Shown here piece after piece: positions 21,007-31,404 of a DNA stretch of 64,000 nucleotides. A model generated the notes under the pieces. That model was given only the letters and a program-made list of their open reading frames with translations. It had not been told where the DNA came from and did not search any database. Each line of letters starts with the position of its first letter. Positions within the stretch are counted from its first letter, which is position 1. The translations under genes and the position numbers were made by a program. Origin of the DNA: Tritrichomonas musculus (taxonomy: Eukaryota > Parabasalia > Tritrichomonadida > Tritrichomonadidae); assembly GCA_039105265.1 (NCBI GenBank), contig JAPFFF010000007.1, positions 2,728,001-2,792,000 on the forward strand, in the 5' to 3' direction.

Positions 21007-22041
21007 TCAATAACCAAAAATATCGAACCAACAGACAAAAACGCTTATTCAGCGAGATATGTGTCGAACACTTTTGCTTTGAAAACAGATATTCCAGAAC
21101 CTGTTGATTTGACATCATATTATACTAGTACCCAGGCTGATGAGAAGTTCGTTGATGAAGATGAATTGGCTTATGAATTAGATAAATATGAGACCAAGGG
21201 TGTGGCTGATGGGAAATATGCTCTCAAAACAGATATCCCTGAGGTACCAACAGATTTGGTTAATGAATCTGCACTGAGTACCGCACTATATGGCACTGAA
21301 TTGAATATTGAATATCTACCAAGTATAATGGATGGTGCACATATCACACCTAGGATGCCTGATGCTGGGGTTCATTTGATATTTGATGTTAATTGGGGTG
21401 ATTCGAAAGTTGATAATATAGTAGATGATGATATAATGCATATTGATGTAATATTTAAACCAAATGTTTCTGCTAGCAATGCTGATGTAATGCAAAGGTA
21501 TGATAATAATGGTAAATCAATTGATATAATAAGATGGCTTCATAGTGATGGGAGAATTATATATGGATCGTTAAGTACATCACATAGAGGTAATCCAATA
21601 GCATATAATTTCATTAGAGCTCAAATCGAATCACCATTCATTAAAACCGCAAATGTTGCTGATGGAAGTCCAGAACAAATCGCAATTCAATGTACACAGA
21701 ATGATAGAGGTTGTGTAGTCCCAGATGCTGATATAAGAAAGGTATTCACTACCAAAAAAACGATCGTCAAATTCAAACGAAATGCTAATGCTGCATCATA
21801 TGAAGAAGCTGAATATACTTATTCTGGACGAAGTAACTTGAATTTAATATACAAATCAACCAGTGGTGAGTCAAGTGAATCGATAGATATTCATTTTAAT
21901 ACCCATATTGTTTCATTGAGAGCCGCGGATGATACACCAACCAATTTATATGATGCATCTATCACATTAATCAGCAGCCAACCTGTGAGTGATAATATGA
22001 TTACTTCGGTGAAATACCCGTATTTTACACAATCTCAATGA
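21007..22041 (+). pseudogene. Fiber-like Maverick gene, right part
   Basis: It begins directly at the TCAAT duplication. It shows repeats of fiber type (FALKTDIPEPVDLTSYYTST, KYALKTDIPEVPTDLVNES), then a beta-rich carboxy-terminal domain of about 230 residues that could be a receptor-binding or trimerisation head. The left part of the same gene lies at 8472-9175. It belongs to the old element interrupted by the palindrome. Confidence 0.6.
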
Positions 22042-23341
22042 GTTTGCGATAATTCAATACTTCATTTCATTTACCAAAATGCTTTCAATATTTGAGAACT
22101 TTATTTATATATTTTTATTATTGTCCTAATCAATATAAAACTGATCTGAATTCGACCAAATCGCTTTTCTGAGTAATTAAGATGCTCTTACAAACAAATT
22201 CTTCTAATTCCGCAACAGATGAATCGCCTTTTTACAAAATAATTTCTACATATTCTTAAAATCTTTTAATCATCGCATTTCTACCTTCACATGTTCAGTT
22301 CAGCCAGCACACACGAAAATTATTTTTATACACTTACATTCGGCCCGCTTAACCGATTTGAGGAGAGGTTTTATCACGTTTTTACATTCTCATGTTATTT
22401 AGCAAAATTTTCACTACCTACGACAAAATTTGTTCTACAACTAAGACTTCCATTATAAGCCGCAATTTATTTTTGTTATTTTCAAGAATAAATAGCCAAA
22501 TATAATTTTCTTTTTTTTTTATCTATTTATTTACTTATTGTTTTATTTATTTTATTTCTTACTGTTTTTGACATTGAAAAAAACTATTATATAACACTTA
22601 CTATTTTCTCAGGTGATTTTTCAAAATATTTTTGGAAAATAACTATTATGTAGTTTCAGATTTTTGAACAAGCATAATTTCTTCATTATATATTTACATA
22701 TATGCACAAGAAAAATAAATTCCTAAACAAAACTTTTCGATTAAAGATTATTTTTTTTTCAAAGTTTTTTAAACATTTTTTTTAAATTAGCTTTTCAAAC
22801 TCGACATAAGCAATTGTTGAAATAGACTTTAATCAAAAAAACAAAATTTGGCGCTAAATTTCAAGGAAATTAGTTAAAATAGCGCCACATTTTCAATTCA
22901 AAAAAAAAAAAACTATCATACCAATTTTGAGAGCTGAGATTTTAAATTTGAATGATTATACATACGTTTGCTTTCAATTTTTCTATGTATCATAAAATTA
23001 AAATATTTCATCATTGAATAATAATTAATGAATAATTTTGATATTATTGAAATCAAAAGAGATTGTTATATAATTATATAAATGCAATATTCCAATTACT
23101 TTCAAAAAAAATTAAATTTAAATAATTTACATTAAATATCGTTCCAATTTAAATAAATTTCTTAAATTATATCAGTAAAGCATATAAATTTTATGATTAT
23201 TGCATATCTTGAGCAGAAACACAAAAAATGACGAAGTTTTTATTTTCACAAAAAAAAAATAAATGTTGATCTAATCATGCGGAAAATTCCCAAAAATGCT
23301 TGGGTATATCAAATCCCATTCCCACCCATTGCTCCCTAATT

Positions 23342-24136
23342 GTAGACTTGTTAAAGTCCATGGACCTGTGGACTTACAAAATTCATTCAAATTTTTTTAG
23401 CATTTTTTATTTATTCACAAAATAAAAATTATTTATAATTTCTCTGAAATGTACTGGTCCATCTGCCAGGACTTCCAAAATTCATTCATTTTTTTTAGCA
23501 TTTTTTATTTATTCACAAAATAAAAATTATTTATAATTTCTCAGAAATAATCTGGTCCATCTGTCAGGACTTCCAAAATTCTTTCAATTTTTTTAGCATT
23601 TTTTTTTATTCACAAAATAAATGATCGAATTATTATTTCTCAGAAATAATCTGGTCCATCTGTCAGGACTTCCAAAATTCTTTCAATTTTTTTAGCATTT
23701 TTTTTTATTCACAAAATAAATGATCGAATTATTATTTCTCAGAAATAATCTGGTCCATCTGTCAGGACTTCCAAAATTCTTTCAATTTTTTTAGCATTTT
23801 TTATTTTTTCACAAAATAAAAGAATTATAAAATTTCTTTGAAATATTTTGGTCCATCTGCCAGGATTTCCAAAATTCTTTCAATTGTTTATGACATTTTT
23901 TTTCATGATTAAAAACATTCAAATATAATTTACTCATATTAGTTACTACTTTTCTATTTAAATAAACAAAAAAAATTAAATAAACAAATAAACTATAAAA
24001 TATATGCATAAAATGAGTTCTTTTTTGAGATATAAAATAAAAATAAATTGACAAGGTTTGTTAGGTCCACGCCAAGTCCCGAGTCCACAAAAAGTCCATG
24101 AAAAGTGCATTTGTCCCGGACTTTTAACAAGTCTAC
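23342..24136. mobile_element. Non-autonomous DNA transposon (MITE-like), 795 bp
   Basis: The left end GTAGACTTGTTAAAGTCC and the right end GGACTTTTAACAAGTCTAC are inverted copies differing by one base of length. Both are flanked by CTAATT (23336-23341 and 24137-24142), a 6-bp target duplication. Extra AGTCC/GGACT phrases crowd just inside each end. The interior is mostly an array of 98-99-bp tandem repeats and has no convincing gene, so it would need a transposase from elsewhere. The superfamily is not clear from the ends alone. Confidence 0.8.
23372..23890. repeat. 98-bp tandem repeat array
   Basis: Five units start at 23372, 23471, 23569, 23668 and 23767, with a partial sixth from 23865. 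Each has ACTTCCAAAATTC, a T-rich tract with TTTTAGCATTTTT, CACAAAATAAA, and TGGTCCATCTG. Units three and four are nearly identical, which suggests recent local duplication. The array forms the core of the 795-bp transposon. Confidence 0.85.
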
Positions 24137-25037
24137 CTAATTGAAAAAGTGGAATAAAATTTTATACATTTATTTTTACTTTTATATTTTATAAATAATA
24201 TATATAATTTATTTATACATTATTTTAAACTTAATATTTAAAATGTATATATTATATACTTGTATAATTATATTTTATTTTATCTCAGAAAAAGTTTTAA
24301 ATAATTTCAACTTTTTGAAAAAATATTTTATTGAAATTATTAATTTTAAAAAAAACATTTAATATATGATAAGATAGATAACTTTTAAAACATAATATTT
24401 TTATTGTGTAAAAATTAAATTTAATAAATTATTATGTTATAATATTACATATATATAGTAAATATTTGAAAGATATTTATGCAAAAAATCTTGGGAGAAC
24501 ATGTATTCAATTCTTGGGAAAATAACCGATTTTTCCCAAGGACAATTTTCTATTAAACCTCCAAGGAATTGGCCTTTTTAGTAATCCCAAATTTCCCAAA
24601 AATTGAAAGCCCAGCTCTCCCAAGAAAAATTTCATAAATATCGCGAAATAATGTAGAGAAATAAATTTAAATTGTAATTATTTTGTTGTAAAAAAATAAT
24701 TTAAGTTAAAATTATATAATAATTTATATTTTTTTTAGAAACTAGTACGAATTTTTTAAAAATTGGTAATATTTTAATTTTTGAGATGGGAAATCTATCC
24801 CAAATTCAAAAAGTAGGCTCTCCCAACTCAAAAAATAAACATTTTATTTGAAATCTTTGAATAATATAATTCAATTTTTTTATTCACCTCATCTATCAAA
24901 AAGCTCAGTATATTTTGCTCATAACTCATCAAACAGTTTTTCAAGGACAAATTTTCTTGAAGTAATTTATTGTTTAGCAAAATATTATTCATTTAATTCA
25001 TAAAAAATTCACTGTTTTTATAATAATTTTTTTTTGG

Positions 25038-25513
25038 TCAATCTTCAGTTTAACCTATCTTCAGCCAAATTACACTAATATTCGCTCTAATTAAGCCGAT
25101 ATTTGCTCTAATTATACCAATTTTCAGCTAAACTACGCCATCTTCGCTCTAACCAAATCAATCTTCAGATAAATTATACCAATCTTTATTTTATCTACAC
25201 CAATCTACCCTCTAACTATATCAATATTCAGACAAATTATGACAATATTCGTTTTAACTACACCGTCTCTCATTTAAACTAACTTTCAGTCAAATTACGC
25301 AATTTTTCTATTTAACTGCACAAATCTTGATTATAACTACACCAATATTCAATTCAACTATACTACAATCTTCAACTCAGCTACACAAATCTTCTCTCTA
25401 ACTACATCGACTTTCTTCTATAATATACCAATATTCACTCTAAATACACCAAATTTTTTACTTTAACTGCACCAATATTCAGATAAAATGGTTTAATCTT
25501 CACTCCAACTACG
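25038..25513. repeat. Degenerate minisatellite
   Basis: There are more than a dozen diverged units of roughly 27-30 bp, built on CTACACCAAT, then ATTC or CTTC, then a CTCTAA-like phrase. Units vary in length and sequence, so the array is old. Nothing suggests coding. Confidence 0.6.
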
Positions 25514-26294
25514 CCACAAGCAGAAGCTAATTGAATAATCATATTTCATATAATAATCTATATTATTAAATGATTTTTACATTTTATTTAATGCTAGCTT
25601 ATTTTTATACAAAATAAAAAGTTTCCGTTCTTGTTAAATAATTAAAATTTCCAATGAACTATTGAATAATTTATTCATTATCAAGATTCAAAATATAATA
25701 AAATAACTATTTTTATTAATTAAATATTATCTTGTCATAATTTCATATAAATGCAACATAAATTTGAAAATATTTGATAGCGAATTCGAAGCACAGATCC
25801 GCAAATCTATTAAAAATGGTTTAATTATCTATTTTGAAGTAAAAAAGCAAACGCTATAATTTCAATGAGAATAACTTTCTAGATCAAAGATTGAATATTT
25901 TAAAAATTTAATTTTTAATAATTTAATCTTTTTAAACATGTTTTTAATTATTGAATTAATTTATTTATATTTATAAAATTCTACTATTTAGAGAACTTCG
26001 AGTATAAACACTCTTTTTACTTAAATTAAAAAAAAAAAACCTTTGATAAATATCGAACATAAATCCTTTAATAAAATTTTTTATATTCATTTTAACCATT
26101 AAACAAAAAGAAATATTATTTCATTCAAATTGTTATAAATTAGTAAAATAAAATTATTTAGTTCAATAACAAAAGATTAAATCTATATAATTTTATTGCT
26201 TATTTCAGATTTTTAGATATTTTTTATATTAAAATTATAAAATTTTATATTCATGTAAATATATAAGTCTAAGTAAGGGACCTAATCCATACGT

Positions 26295-26825
26295 TTATTT
26301 TTGGGAATCGATTGAATGAAAAACGATCATTTGGGAGGATTTTCCATCCCAAACTCTCCCAAAGCCGCATGTATAATCATATAGCTCTCTCTTAGTAGAG
26401 AATTCCTTATTCGTATTAAGTTTAGTCTCAGATGCCTTATCTACCTTATCGGTGTTGGTCTCATTCATGTTTATATCAATGTTAACATTCATATTTATAT
26501 CAATCTTAATATTTACGGGGTCATTGTTCGAATCATTTGTTTCGCAAACTCCGCTATGTGGATTATTGGCTCCACCAAGTTCGCTTTGTGAATCGTCATC
26601 TGTATTCATTTCATTGTATCCATCAAGTTCGCTATTCGGATTATCTTTATCTATCTTACCGAATATAACATTGCCGAAATTGCTTAATAGTTCATTCCAA
26701 CATGTCTTAGTCATCTCATTCCATGCAATGCCGCGCAATTTGTTCAAATATCTCTCATATCTATTGTTAGGTATCGAATAAGTTCGCTTATTGAGACCAT
26801 TACCATATCGAACATATATGTGTAT
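26295..26825 (-). pseudogene. Origin-binding-type helicase gene, part left of the Maverick
   Basis: The protein sequence corresponds to the carboxy-terminal region of the helicases in the palindromic element. NNRYERYLNKLRGIAWNEM parallels KNRYKTRLNQLRANAW, and KEFSTKRELYDY parallels KEFTGKKQLYQY. An Asn/Asp-rich linker lies between. The Maverick at 26826 interrupts the gene, and the rest of the gene is on the other side (50678-52071). The last residues before 26295 run into TTGGGAG-rich repeat sequence, so the natural end of the gene is uncertain. Confidence 0.7.
26821..26825. repeat. Target-site duplication TGTAT, left copy
   Basis: TGTAT immediately precedes the AGTAGTTAAG end of the large Maverick, and the same five bases follow its other end at 50678-50682. 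It shows insertion as a unit into the helicase gene. Confidence 0.85.
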
Positions 26826-27077
26826 AGTAGTTAAGTATAGGCGGTGTCTCATACTTCACCCCAGCCTACACGCTTCGCCACCAAGCTCAGGTACACCCTC
26901 GCTTGGGCCTCAGCTTCCGGCCAAATACCTACTGAAAAACCTATCGTAAGTATACCCTATCTACATTAGCTAATTTCCCACCCCCGTCCCTCAAGTTCAA
27001 GTACATTGCCGTTTTTCAATATTTCTATTAATTTTTTATACAACACTATACAAATGACCACACCATCAGATTTAAAG
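26826..27077 (+). repeat. Left terminal inverted repeat, 252 bp
   Basis: Positions here and in 50426-50677 add to 77503 without gaps; I see about two base differences. It starts AGTAGTTAAGTATAGG. AAGTAT near 26833 can pair with ATACTT near 26851, a small subterminal hairpin. The repeat's inner end contains the start codon of the gene at 27054. Phrases from its middle (GCCAAATACC to AAGTA) recur at about 27379-27424, a partial duplication just inside the repeat. Confidence 0.9.
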
Positions 27078-27356
27078 ATTATGACCCAATATAAACAGTT
27101 TACTCTAAGAAATCCTATTTATACTTCTCGTGAAACCCAACAAGTTTATGATTCCTTTAAAGACATCAGGACATGTGATTCTAATGGATATGTTATAATT
27201 GAGGTTTTGGACGAAAGAAACAAATTTAGTGGTTTTAGATATGCTAAATTTAGACGTGCAGCTGTTTTGAAATACAATAATGATTATGATCGGGAAAGAG
27301 AAAAAGATGCACCACGATATAGAAAGTTTGATGAGCACCATAAGATATTTGAGTAA
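27054..27356 (+). CDS. Hypothetical Maverick protein, 100 aa
   Basis: Family not recognised. The ATG at 27054 lies inside the terminal repeat, after ACACTATAC, which resembles a trichomonad Inr. An earlier in-frame codon is TTG and is not used. The protein starts MTTPSDLKIMTQYKQF, is charged, and ends in a basic/acidic tail (DREREKDAPRYRKFDEHHK). At the other end of the element the repeat gives the same first residues, but a different sequence follows. The gene occupies extra sequence present only at the left end. Confidence 0.5.
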   Translation: MTTPSDLKIMTQYKQFTLRNPIYTSRETQQVYDSFKDIRTCDSNGYVIIEVLDERNKFSGFRYAKFRRAAVLKYNNDYDREREKDAPRYRKFDEHHKIFE

Positions 27357-27512
27357 AAAGTGTTAGTATTATTTTGTTTGCCAAATACCCTCTGAAAACC
27401 TATCGTAAGTACACACTCTCTACTTTCACTATTCTCTCAATGTCATTTCCAAGGTATGGAGTAGTTTTTGAATTCTACACCCGAAAAAATATTGAGATAT
27501 AGGTATTTTATT

Positions 27513-28838
27513 ATGATTAAAATGTATCCAACACTTAATCCGGCTGAAGAACCAACACCTATACCAATTGAATATGTATATTTTTTAGAAGATGGGGAAC
27601 GAGATATAAGTAAACCAAATCGATATTACTTTAATTTTCCTCAAGAATGGTGTACTTCAAATAGAGGGGAATCAATTGTAGGCGTGAGAAGAATTTTTAT
27701 GTTGGCTAGAAGTAGAAAAATAGAATTCACGCTTGGAGTTAGAAAATATAGACGAAACGAATTTGATAAACTTAAACATGATAATCCCCAATTTTCATAT
27801 GAACAATTATTTTACCATCTTGAAGATGAACAAAAGAGTGAGGTATTCATAAATATAAATTCTTGGCTAAATAGAGAAAATGATTTACGAGAAATATGGA
27901 ATGATATGAGAGCTGCTATTGAGGCAAAATTTGCGGAGTTTAATATTGGTGCGGATATAATCAATAAAGAACACAATTTTAATTTAGATAACCAAGAACT
28001 AAAATTAAGCACAAAATATTCTAATTTAGTTACTGAATATCAAGATTTGCAAAAAGTAATAGAAGACCTCACAAATCAAATATTTAATGAGAAAGATGAC
28101 ACAGTTAAAGCTAAGCTACAAGAAGAATTAGATAAAAAGAATGAAGAAGATAAAATGAATATAAACCTCAGACGCAATGTTCAAAAAGAAATGGAAAAAA
28201 TAAGAGAAGAAATCAAGTTAAGTGAACAGAAACCTACATTTATTGAAGAAAAAGAAGGACTAAGACAAAGAGATGTACAAACAGATGGTTATTATAATTA
28301 TTCGGAGAATCATTTTACAGAAATATTCTATTCACCAACTAATGGAGAGATACTTCAAGGCAGTAAATATAAAAACTATTATGTTGACCTATCAATAAGT
28401 TTTAGAGTAAGACCAAAAGATGATTATTCACCATATAGACGATATGATTTTAATGATGTATTCAATATAGGTTATGAAGATTTTAATAATAACCCATGGG
28501 ATTATATGGATCCTGAAAAACCTGTCAAAGATAAAGATGGGAATATTATTAGATATGAAGGGAAATGGATGAGGGAAATAAAGTTTAAAAATGTTTGGGA
28601 TAGACATTCGTGTTCAATATACTCTTCATTAGCTGAGCAGTCAAATAAATATTATTTAGGCAATAGTCAAATAGACTTTTACCCAATCAAGTACTTCAAG
28701 CTAAACTCAACAGATCAAAGATTTTGGGTAGAATTCAATTCAGGGCGTCATAATAATATTCCTGTTCTGGTACCAAACAATGAATCATTTGTCATTGAAA
28801 TGCAATTCTTACCATTTAAGAAGATGCTTTACATTTAA
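27513..28838 (+). CDS. Maverick minor-capsid-like protein, 442 aa
   Basis: I start at the ATG at 27513 because the only upstream in-frame start is TTG. The amino end (TPIPIEYVYFLEDGERD, then FNFPQEWCTSNRGE) and carboxy end (KLNSTDQRFWVEFNSGRHNN, IEMQFLPFKKMLYI) are conserved with the fossil at 2063-3347. Between them is a long coiled-coil segment (about residues 150-260) rich in Glu and Lys. It is the first gene of the plus-strand morphogenesis block, 11 bp before the integrase. Its position and a beta-rich carboxy domain suggest a minor capsid or vertex protein; no diagnostic motif proves it. Confidence 0.6.
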   Translation: MIKMYPTLNPAEEPTPIPIEYVYFLEDGERDISKPNRYYFNFPQEWCTSNRGESIVGVRRIFMLARSRKIEFTLGVRKYRRNEFDKLKHDNPQFSYEQLFYHLEDEQKSEVFININSWLNRENDLREIWNDMRAAIEAKFAEFNIGADIINKEHNFNLDNQELKLSTKYSNLVTEYQDLQKVIEDLTNQIFNEKDDTVKAKLQEELDKKNEEDKMNINLRRNVQKEMEKIREEIKLSEQKPTFIEEKEGLRQRDVQTDGYYNYSENHFTEIFYSPTNGEILQGSKYKNYYVDLSISFRVRPKDDYSPYRRYDFNDVFNIGYEDFNNNPWDYMDPEKPVKDKDGNIIRYEGKWMREIKFKNVWDRHSCSIYSSLAEQSNKYYLGNSQIDFYPIKYFKLNSTDQRFWVEFNSGRHNNIPVLVPNNESFVIEMQFLPFKKMLYI

Positions 28839-28849
28839 GACTAATTTAA

Positions 28850-29968
28850 ATGAACAAAAAGCATTTTAAGACAATTAATGAGCTTCATTCTTTTTTTCCT
28901 TGGAGATCAGCCTCTAAATTTGTTCCACTCGCAAAACGATATGGATTCACAGAAGAAGCCGCATTAGATTATTTAAGGAAGATAGTACATGATGTTAAGG
29001 TACCAAAGGCAAAGTTTATGAATATCTATTCTAAACACTCTGGGGGATATCAAATGGACACATTCATCAATGATAAGACAAAGGATGGTCTCAACTATTT
29101 GATGCTAATTAATATTAACACAAGAAAAGCATATTGTTATCCAATGAAGGGGAAAGGTGCAAAAGAAGTAGTCAAGGCATTAAATAAATTTTTTGAGGAC
29201 GAGCCAGATGTCTATTCGATAACATCAGACCAGGATGCTGCTTACTTGTCCAATGATGTATTACAGTTGATGAAGACCAAAAATATTGTTTACACTACTA
29301 CCGAGGATAATAATCATAATGTACTAGGTATCATAAATAGGTTCATGAGAACGATTAGAGACATGGTAGGCGAGAACAGGTTCATCAATGAGAAAGAAAT
29401 GGATAGTTTAATAGATTCATACAACAATTCTCCCCACAGATCATTGGACTATAAGATACCAAACGAGATGACAGAGAAAGATGAAAAAGAATATGTAAAA
29501 ACCAAGTCGCAAAACAATCCATATGACTTTAAACCAAATGATAGAGTTAGAATTATTCAAGCCAAGGAGCCATTTTCAAAGCGCAGGAACAAGGTAAGCA
29601 AGGAAGCATATATAGTTGATTCAAAGGCTGGGAACCAATTTATAATTAAGTCCAAAGATGAGTCAATAGACAAACTCCCTGGTTATAGGTTAATCAAGAC
29701 ACAAAACAAAAATAAAGGTTCAAAGGGCAATGAGGCTGAAGTGCCTCTGGCCAAAACACTTAAGGGAGGCAAGAGAGGTATTGTGGAGAAGATTATTTCT
29801 TATGATACAACAAAGAACAAATATAAAATTAAATACAGCGAAGGAACAGAAGACATCATACCGGCTAAAAATTTACGAGAAGGTGCTCCAACAAAGCTAT
29901 CTAATCTTGAAGTGGATTACTGGTCAAAGAAGAAAAATATACCCAATGGAATAAAAAAGTGGATTTAA
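28850..29968 (+). CDS. Maverick retroviral-type (rve) integrase, 372 aa
   Basis: The RNase-H-fold integrase core is recognisable: MDTFINDKTKDGLNYLMLIN with the first acidic residue, SITSDQDAAYLSNDV with the second, then the NHNVLGIINRFMRTIRD helix and YNNSPHRSLDYKIP. The carboxy end has an SH3-like beta segment (NDRVRIIQAKEPFSKRRNKV). Polinton integrases cut and join element ends and produce 5-6-bp duplications, matching the TGTAT found here. The ATG is in TTTAAATG, 11 bp after the previous gene and 10 bp before the ATPase, so these genes look co-expressed. Confidence 0.9.
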   Translation: MNKKHFKTINELHSFFPWRSASKFVPLAKRYGFTEEAALDYLRKIVHDVKVPKAKFMNIYSKHSGGYQMDTFINDKTKDGLNYLMLININTRKAYCYPMKGKGAKEVVKALNKFFEDEPDVYSITSDQDAAYLSNDVLQLMKTKNIVYTTTEDNNHNVLGIINRFMRTIRDMVGENRFINEKEMDSLIDSYNNSPHRSLDYKIPNEMTEKDEKEYVKTKSQNNPYDFKPNDRVRIIQAKEPFSKRRNKVSKEAYIVDSKAGNQFIIKSKDESIDKLPGYRLIKTQNKNKGSKGNEAEVPLAKTLKGGKRGIVEKIISYDTTKNKYKIKYSEGTEDIIPAKNLREGAPTKLSNLEVDYWSKKKNIPNGIKKWI

Positions 29969-29978
29969 CGAATATTAA

Positions 29979-30833
29979 ATGTCTAAACAAATAATGAAAG
30001 AAGTGGAATCCTTAATCCAAAAGACAATGAAGAAGAACCGGAAAGAGATAGAGGCAGCACTGATGAAACCTCTCCATCCTTCCTACCCTTTTAGTACGAA
30101 TGGAATTATATTTCTTATTGGACGTCCTGGTGCTGGAAAAAGTTATTGGTTGTGGTCTCACATACTCATTACTGAACGTCTATTTAAGCATCCGTACTAT
30201 CAAAAAATTATATTCTGTTCAACAAGTGGCAAAATGGACAAAACGGCTGAGGCAATGAGTAAAGAGGTAAAGACACCAATAGTATATCTTAATGAATCCC
30301 AATTGATGGATTACCTAAAGAAACACCTCAAAAGAAAAATAAAATATTATGCAATGGTTAAACATGTATTATCAAAAATGAAGGAAACAAATGAAGAAAT
30401 GCAGAGACTTATAAACAAGCACTCCCTCCAAGAAATAGATGATAGAATAGTATATATAGCCAATAAGTTAGTAAAATACCAAACCTCTTCTTACCCATAT
30501 AACACACTAATAATATTGGATGACTGTGCAGGAAGCGATTTGTTAACACATAATAATACAGAATTCCTTAGACTATTAACCAAGACAAGACATTATAATA
30601 TTACTTGCATCATGGCTATTCAGACAATCAGATTCGTACACATAAATGCAAAAAGATTGGCCACGGATATCATATGCTATAGTGGATACTCAGAAGAAGA
30701 TTTTACTTCTTTGCTTCAACAAACAAATAACAACCTTAATATCAAGAAGACGGTAAAAGAATATTTACAGCATAGAGATCTTCATTCAAAATTTATTATG
30801 AACATAACCGCCAATAAATATTACTTTGACTGA
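29979..30833 (+). CDS. Maverick DNA packaging ATPase, 284 aa
   Basis: This is an A32/FtsK-HerA-class packaging motor. Walker A is FLIGRPGAGKSYW near residue 46 and Walker B is TLIILDDCAGSDLL near residue 180. A downstream polar segment (TCIMAIQTIRFVHINAK) fits the sensor region. Such ATPases pump genomic DNA into the capsid. The ATG is in ATTAAATG. The gene is directly between the integrase and a small basic protein, the usual Polinton context. A decayed homologue lies at 348-801. Confidence 0.9.
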   Translation: MSKQIMKEVESLIQKTMKKNRKEIEAALMKPLHPSYPFSTNGIIFLIGRPGAGKSYWLWSHILITERLFKHPYYQKIIFCSTSGKMDKTAEAMSKEVKTPIVYLNESQLMDYLKKHLKRKIKYYAMVKHVLSKMKETNEEMQRLINKHSLQEIDDRIVYIANKLVKYQTSSYPYNTLIILDDCAGSDLLTHNNTEFLRLLTKTRHYNITCIMAIQTIRFVHINAKRLATDIICYSGYSEEDFTSLLQQTNNNLNIKKTVKEYLQHRDLHSKFIMNITANKYYFD

Positions 30834-30839
30834 TATTAA

Positions 30840-31373
30840 ATGACATTAGAAAAAGTTTCTGATACAGAGGGAATTGAACCAACGACATCGCAAAATTCTG
30901 GTGGTGGATTTTTGGGTAAGTTTATAAATAATGCATGGAATTCGGTAAAATCTGGTGTTGGAAAAGTAAGTAAATTCATTGGTGATAGTGCAGTTGGTAA
31001 AGTTGGTAAATGGGCTTGGAAAAATAAGGCACCAATATTAAATACCATAGGAGGAGCAACACAAGCTTTTGGAGCAATAACTGGTAATCCAGCAGCAATA
31101 GGTATAGGTAAAGGATTGACAACAATAGCAAGTGGAATAAGAGAAGGAGAAGTAAAGGCAGCATTAGAAAAGAATATAGCAGAAAGACAACCTAATCCGC
31201 TAGGCAGTAATGTAGCTCAATCATATTTCCCACGCATTTATTATGGAAGGAAGCCAGCTGCTTATAAAATATATCAGAACAGAAGTAAATATGTGGACGA
31301 AGCAGAAGCACATATAGCGAAATTGAATAAAAGAAAGAGAAAGAAATCAAGAAAAACAAAGAAAACTCAATAA
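30840..31373 (+). CDS. Small glycine-rich basic protein, 177 aa
   Basis: Family not firmly recognised. The amino half is rich in Gly, Ala and Ser with amphipathic segments (GGFLGKFINNAWNSVKSGVG, KWAWKNKAPILNTIGGATQA). The end is very basic (KLNKRKRKKSRKTKKT). This layout and the position between packaging ATPase and capsid genes resemble adenovirus protein VI or core-type proteins, which disrupt membranes or bind DNA inside particles. That comparison is inference. The start is ATTAAATG, 6 bp after the ATPase stop. Confidence 0.55.
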   Translation: MTLEKVSDTEGIEPTTSQNSGGGFLGKFINNAWNSVKSGVGKVSKFIGDSAVGKVGKWAWKNKAPILNTIGGATQAFGAITGNPAAIGIGKGLTTIASGIREGEVKAALEKNIAERQPNPLGSNVAQSYFPRIYYGRKPAAYKIYQNRSKYVDEAEAHIAKLNKRKRKKSRKTKKTQ

Positions 31374-31404
31374 AACTCAATAAAATGATTTTTTTATCAA
31401 TTAA

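Larger units (their letters stand above)
3731..22041 (+). mobile_element. Second old broken Maverick/Polinton gene set
   Basis: Plus- and minus-strand Maverick-like genes run from about 3731 to 9175 and resume at 21007-22041. The palindromic element at 9176-21006 lies in between, inserted in a fiber-like gene. No polymerase, major capsid or terminal repeat is recognisable. There are on the order of half a dozen or more breaks. It is probably an old copy, clearly older than the palindrome inside it. It may be a separate element from 348-3347 or the other half of one rearranged copy. Confidence 0.6.
22042..26294. other. AT-rich intergenic region with repeats
   Basis: No protein-coding gene is supported here. 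Besides the transposon at 23342-24136 and the worn minisatellite near 25038-25513, it contains homopolymer runs and repeated TTGGGAGA / TCTCCCAA phrases near 24489-24626, 24784-24830 and 26305-26363. I saw no clear Maverick end between the fiber-like gene and the helicase remnant. Confidence 0.6.

Noticed and set aside
23372-23890. CRISPR-like array
   Set aside because: Units are contiguous 98-bp repeats without unique spacers, in a eukaryotic setting and inside a transposon.
23809-24054. 81-residue minus-strand frame as a transposase remnant
   Set aside because: It is AT-driven, lies partly in the tandem repeats, and shows no catalytic or DNA-binding motif.
26826-26852. Short common peptide (MRHRLYLTT) in frames crossing both Maverick ends
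   Set aside because: It is read from the terminal inverted repeat and merely joins by chance to helicase sequence on the left. It is not a gene start.
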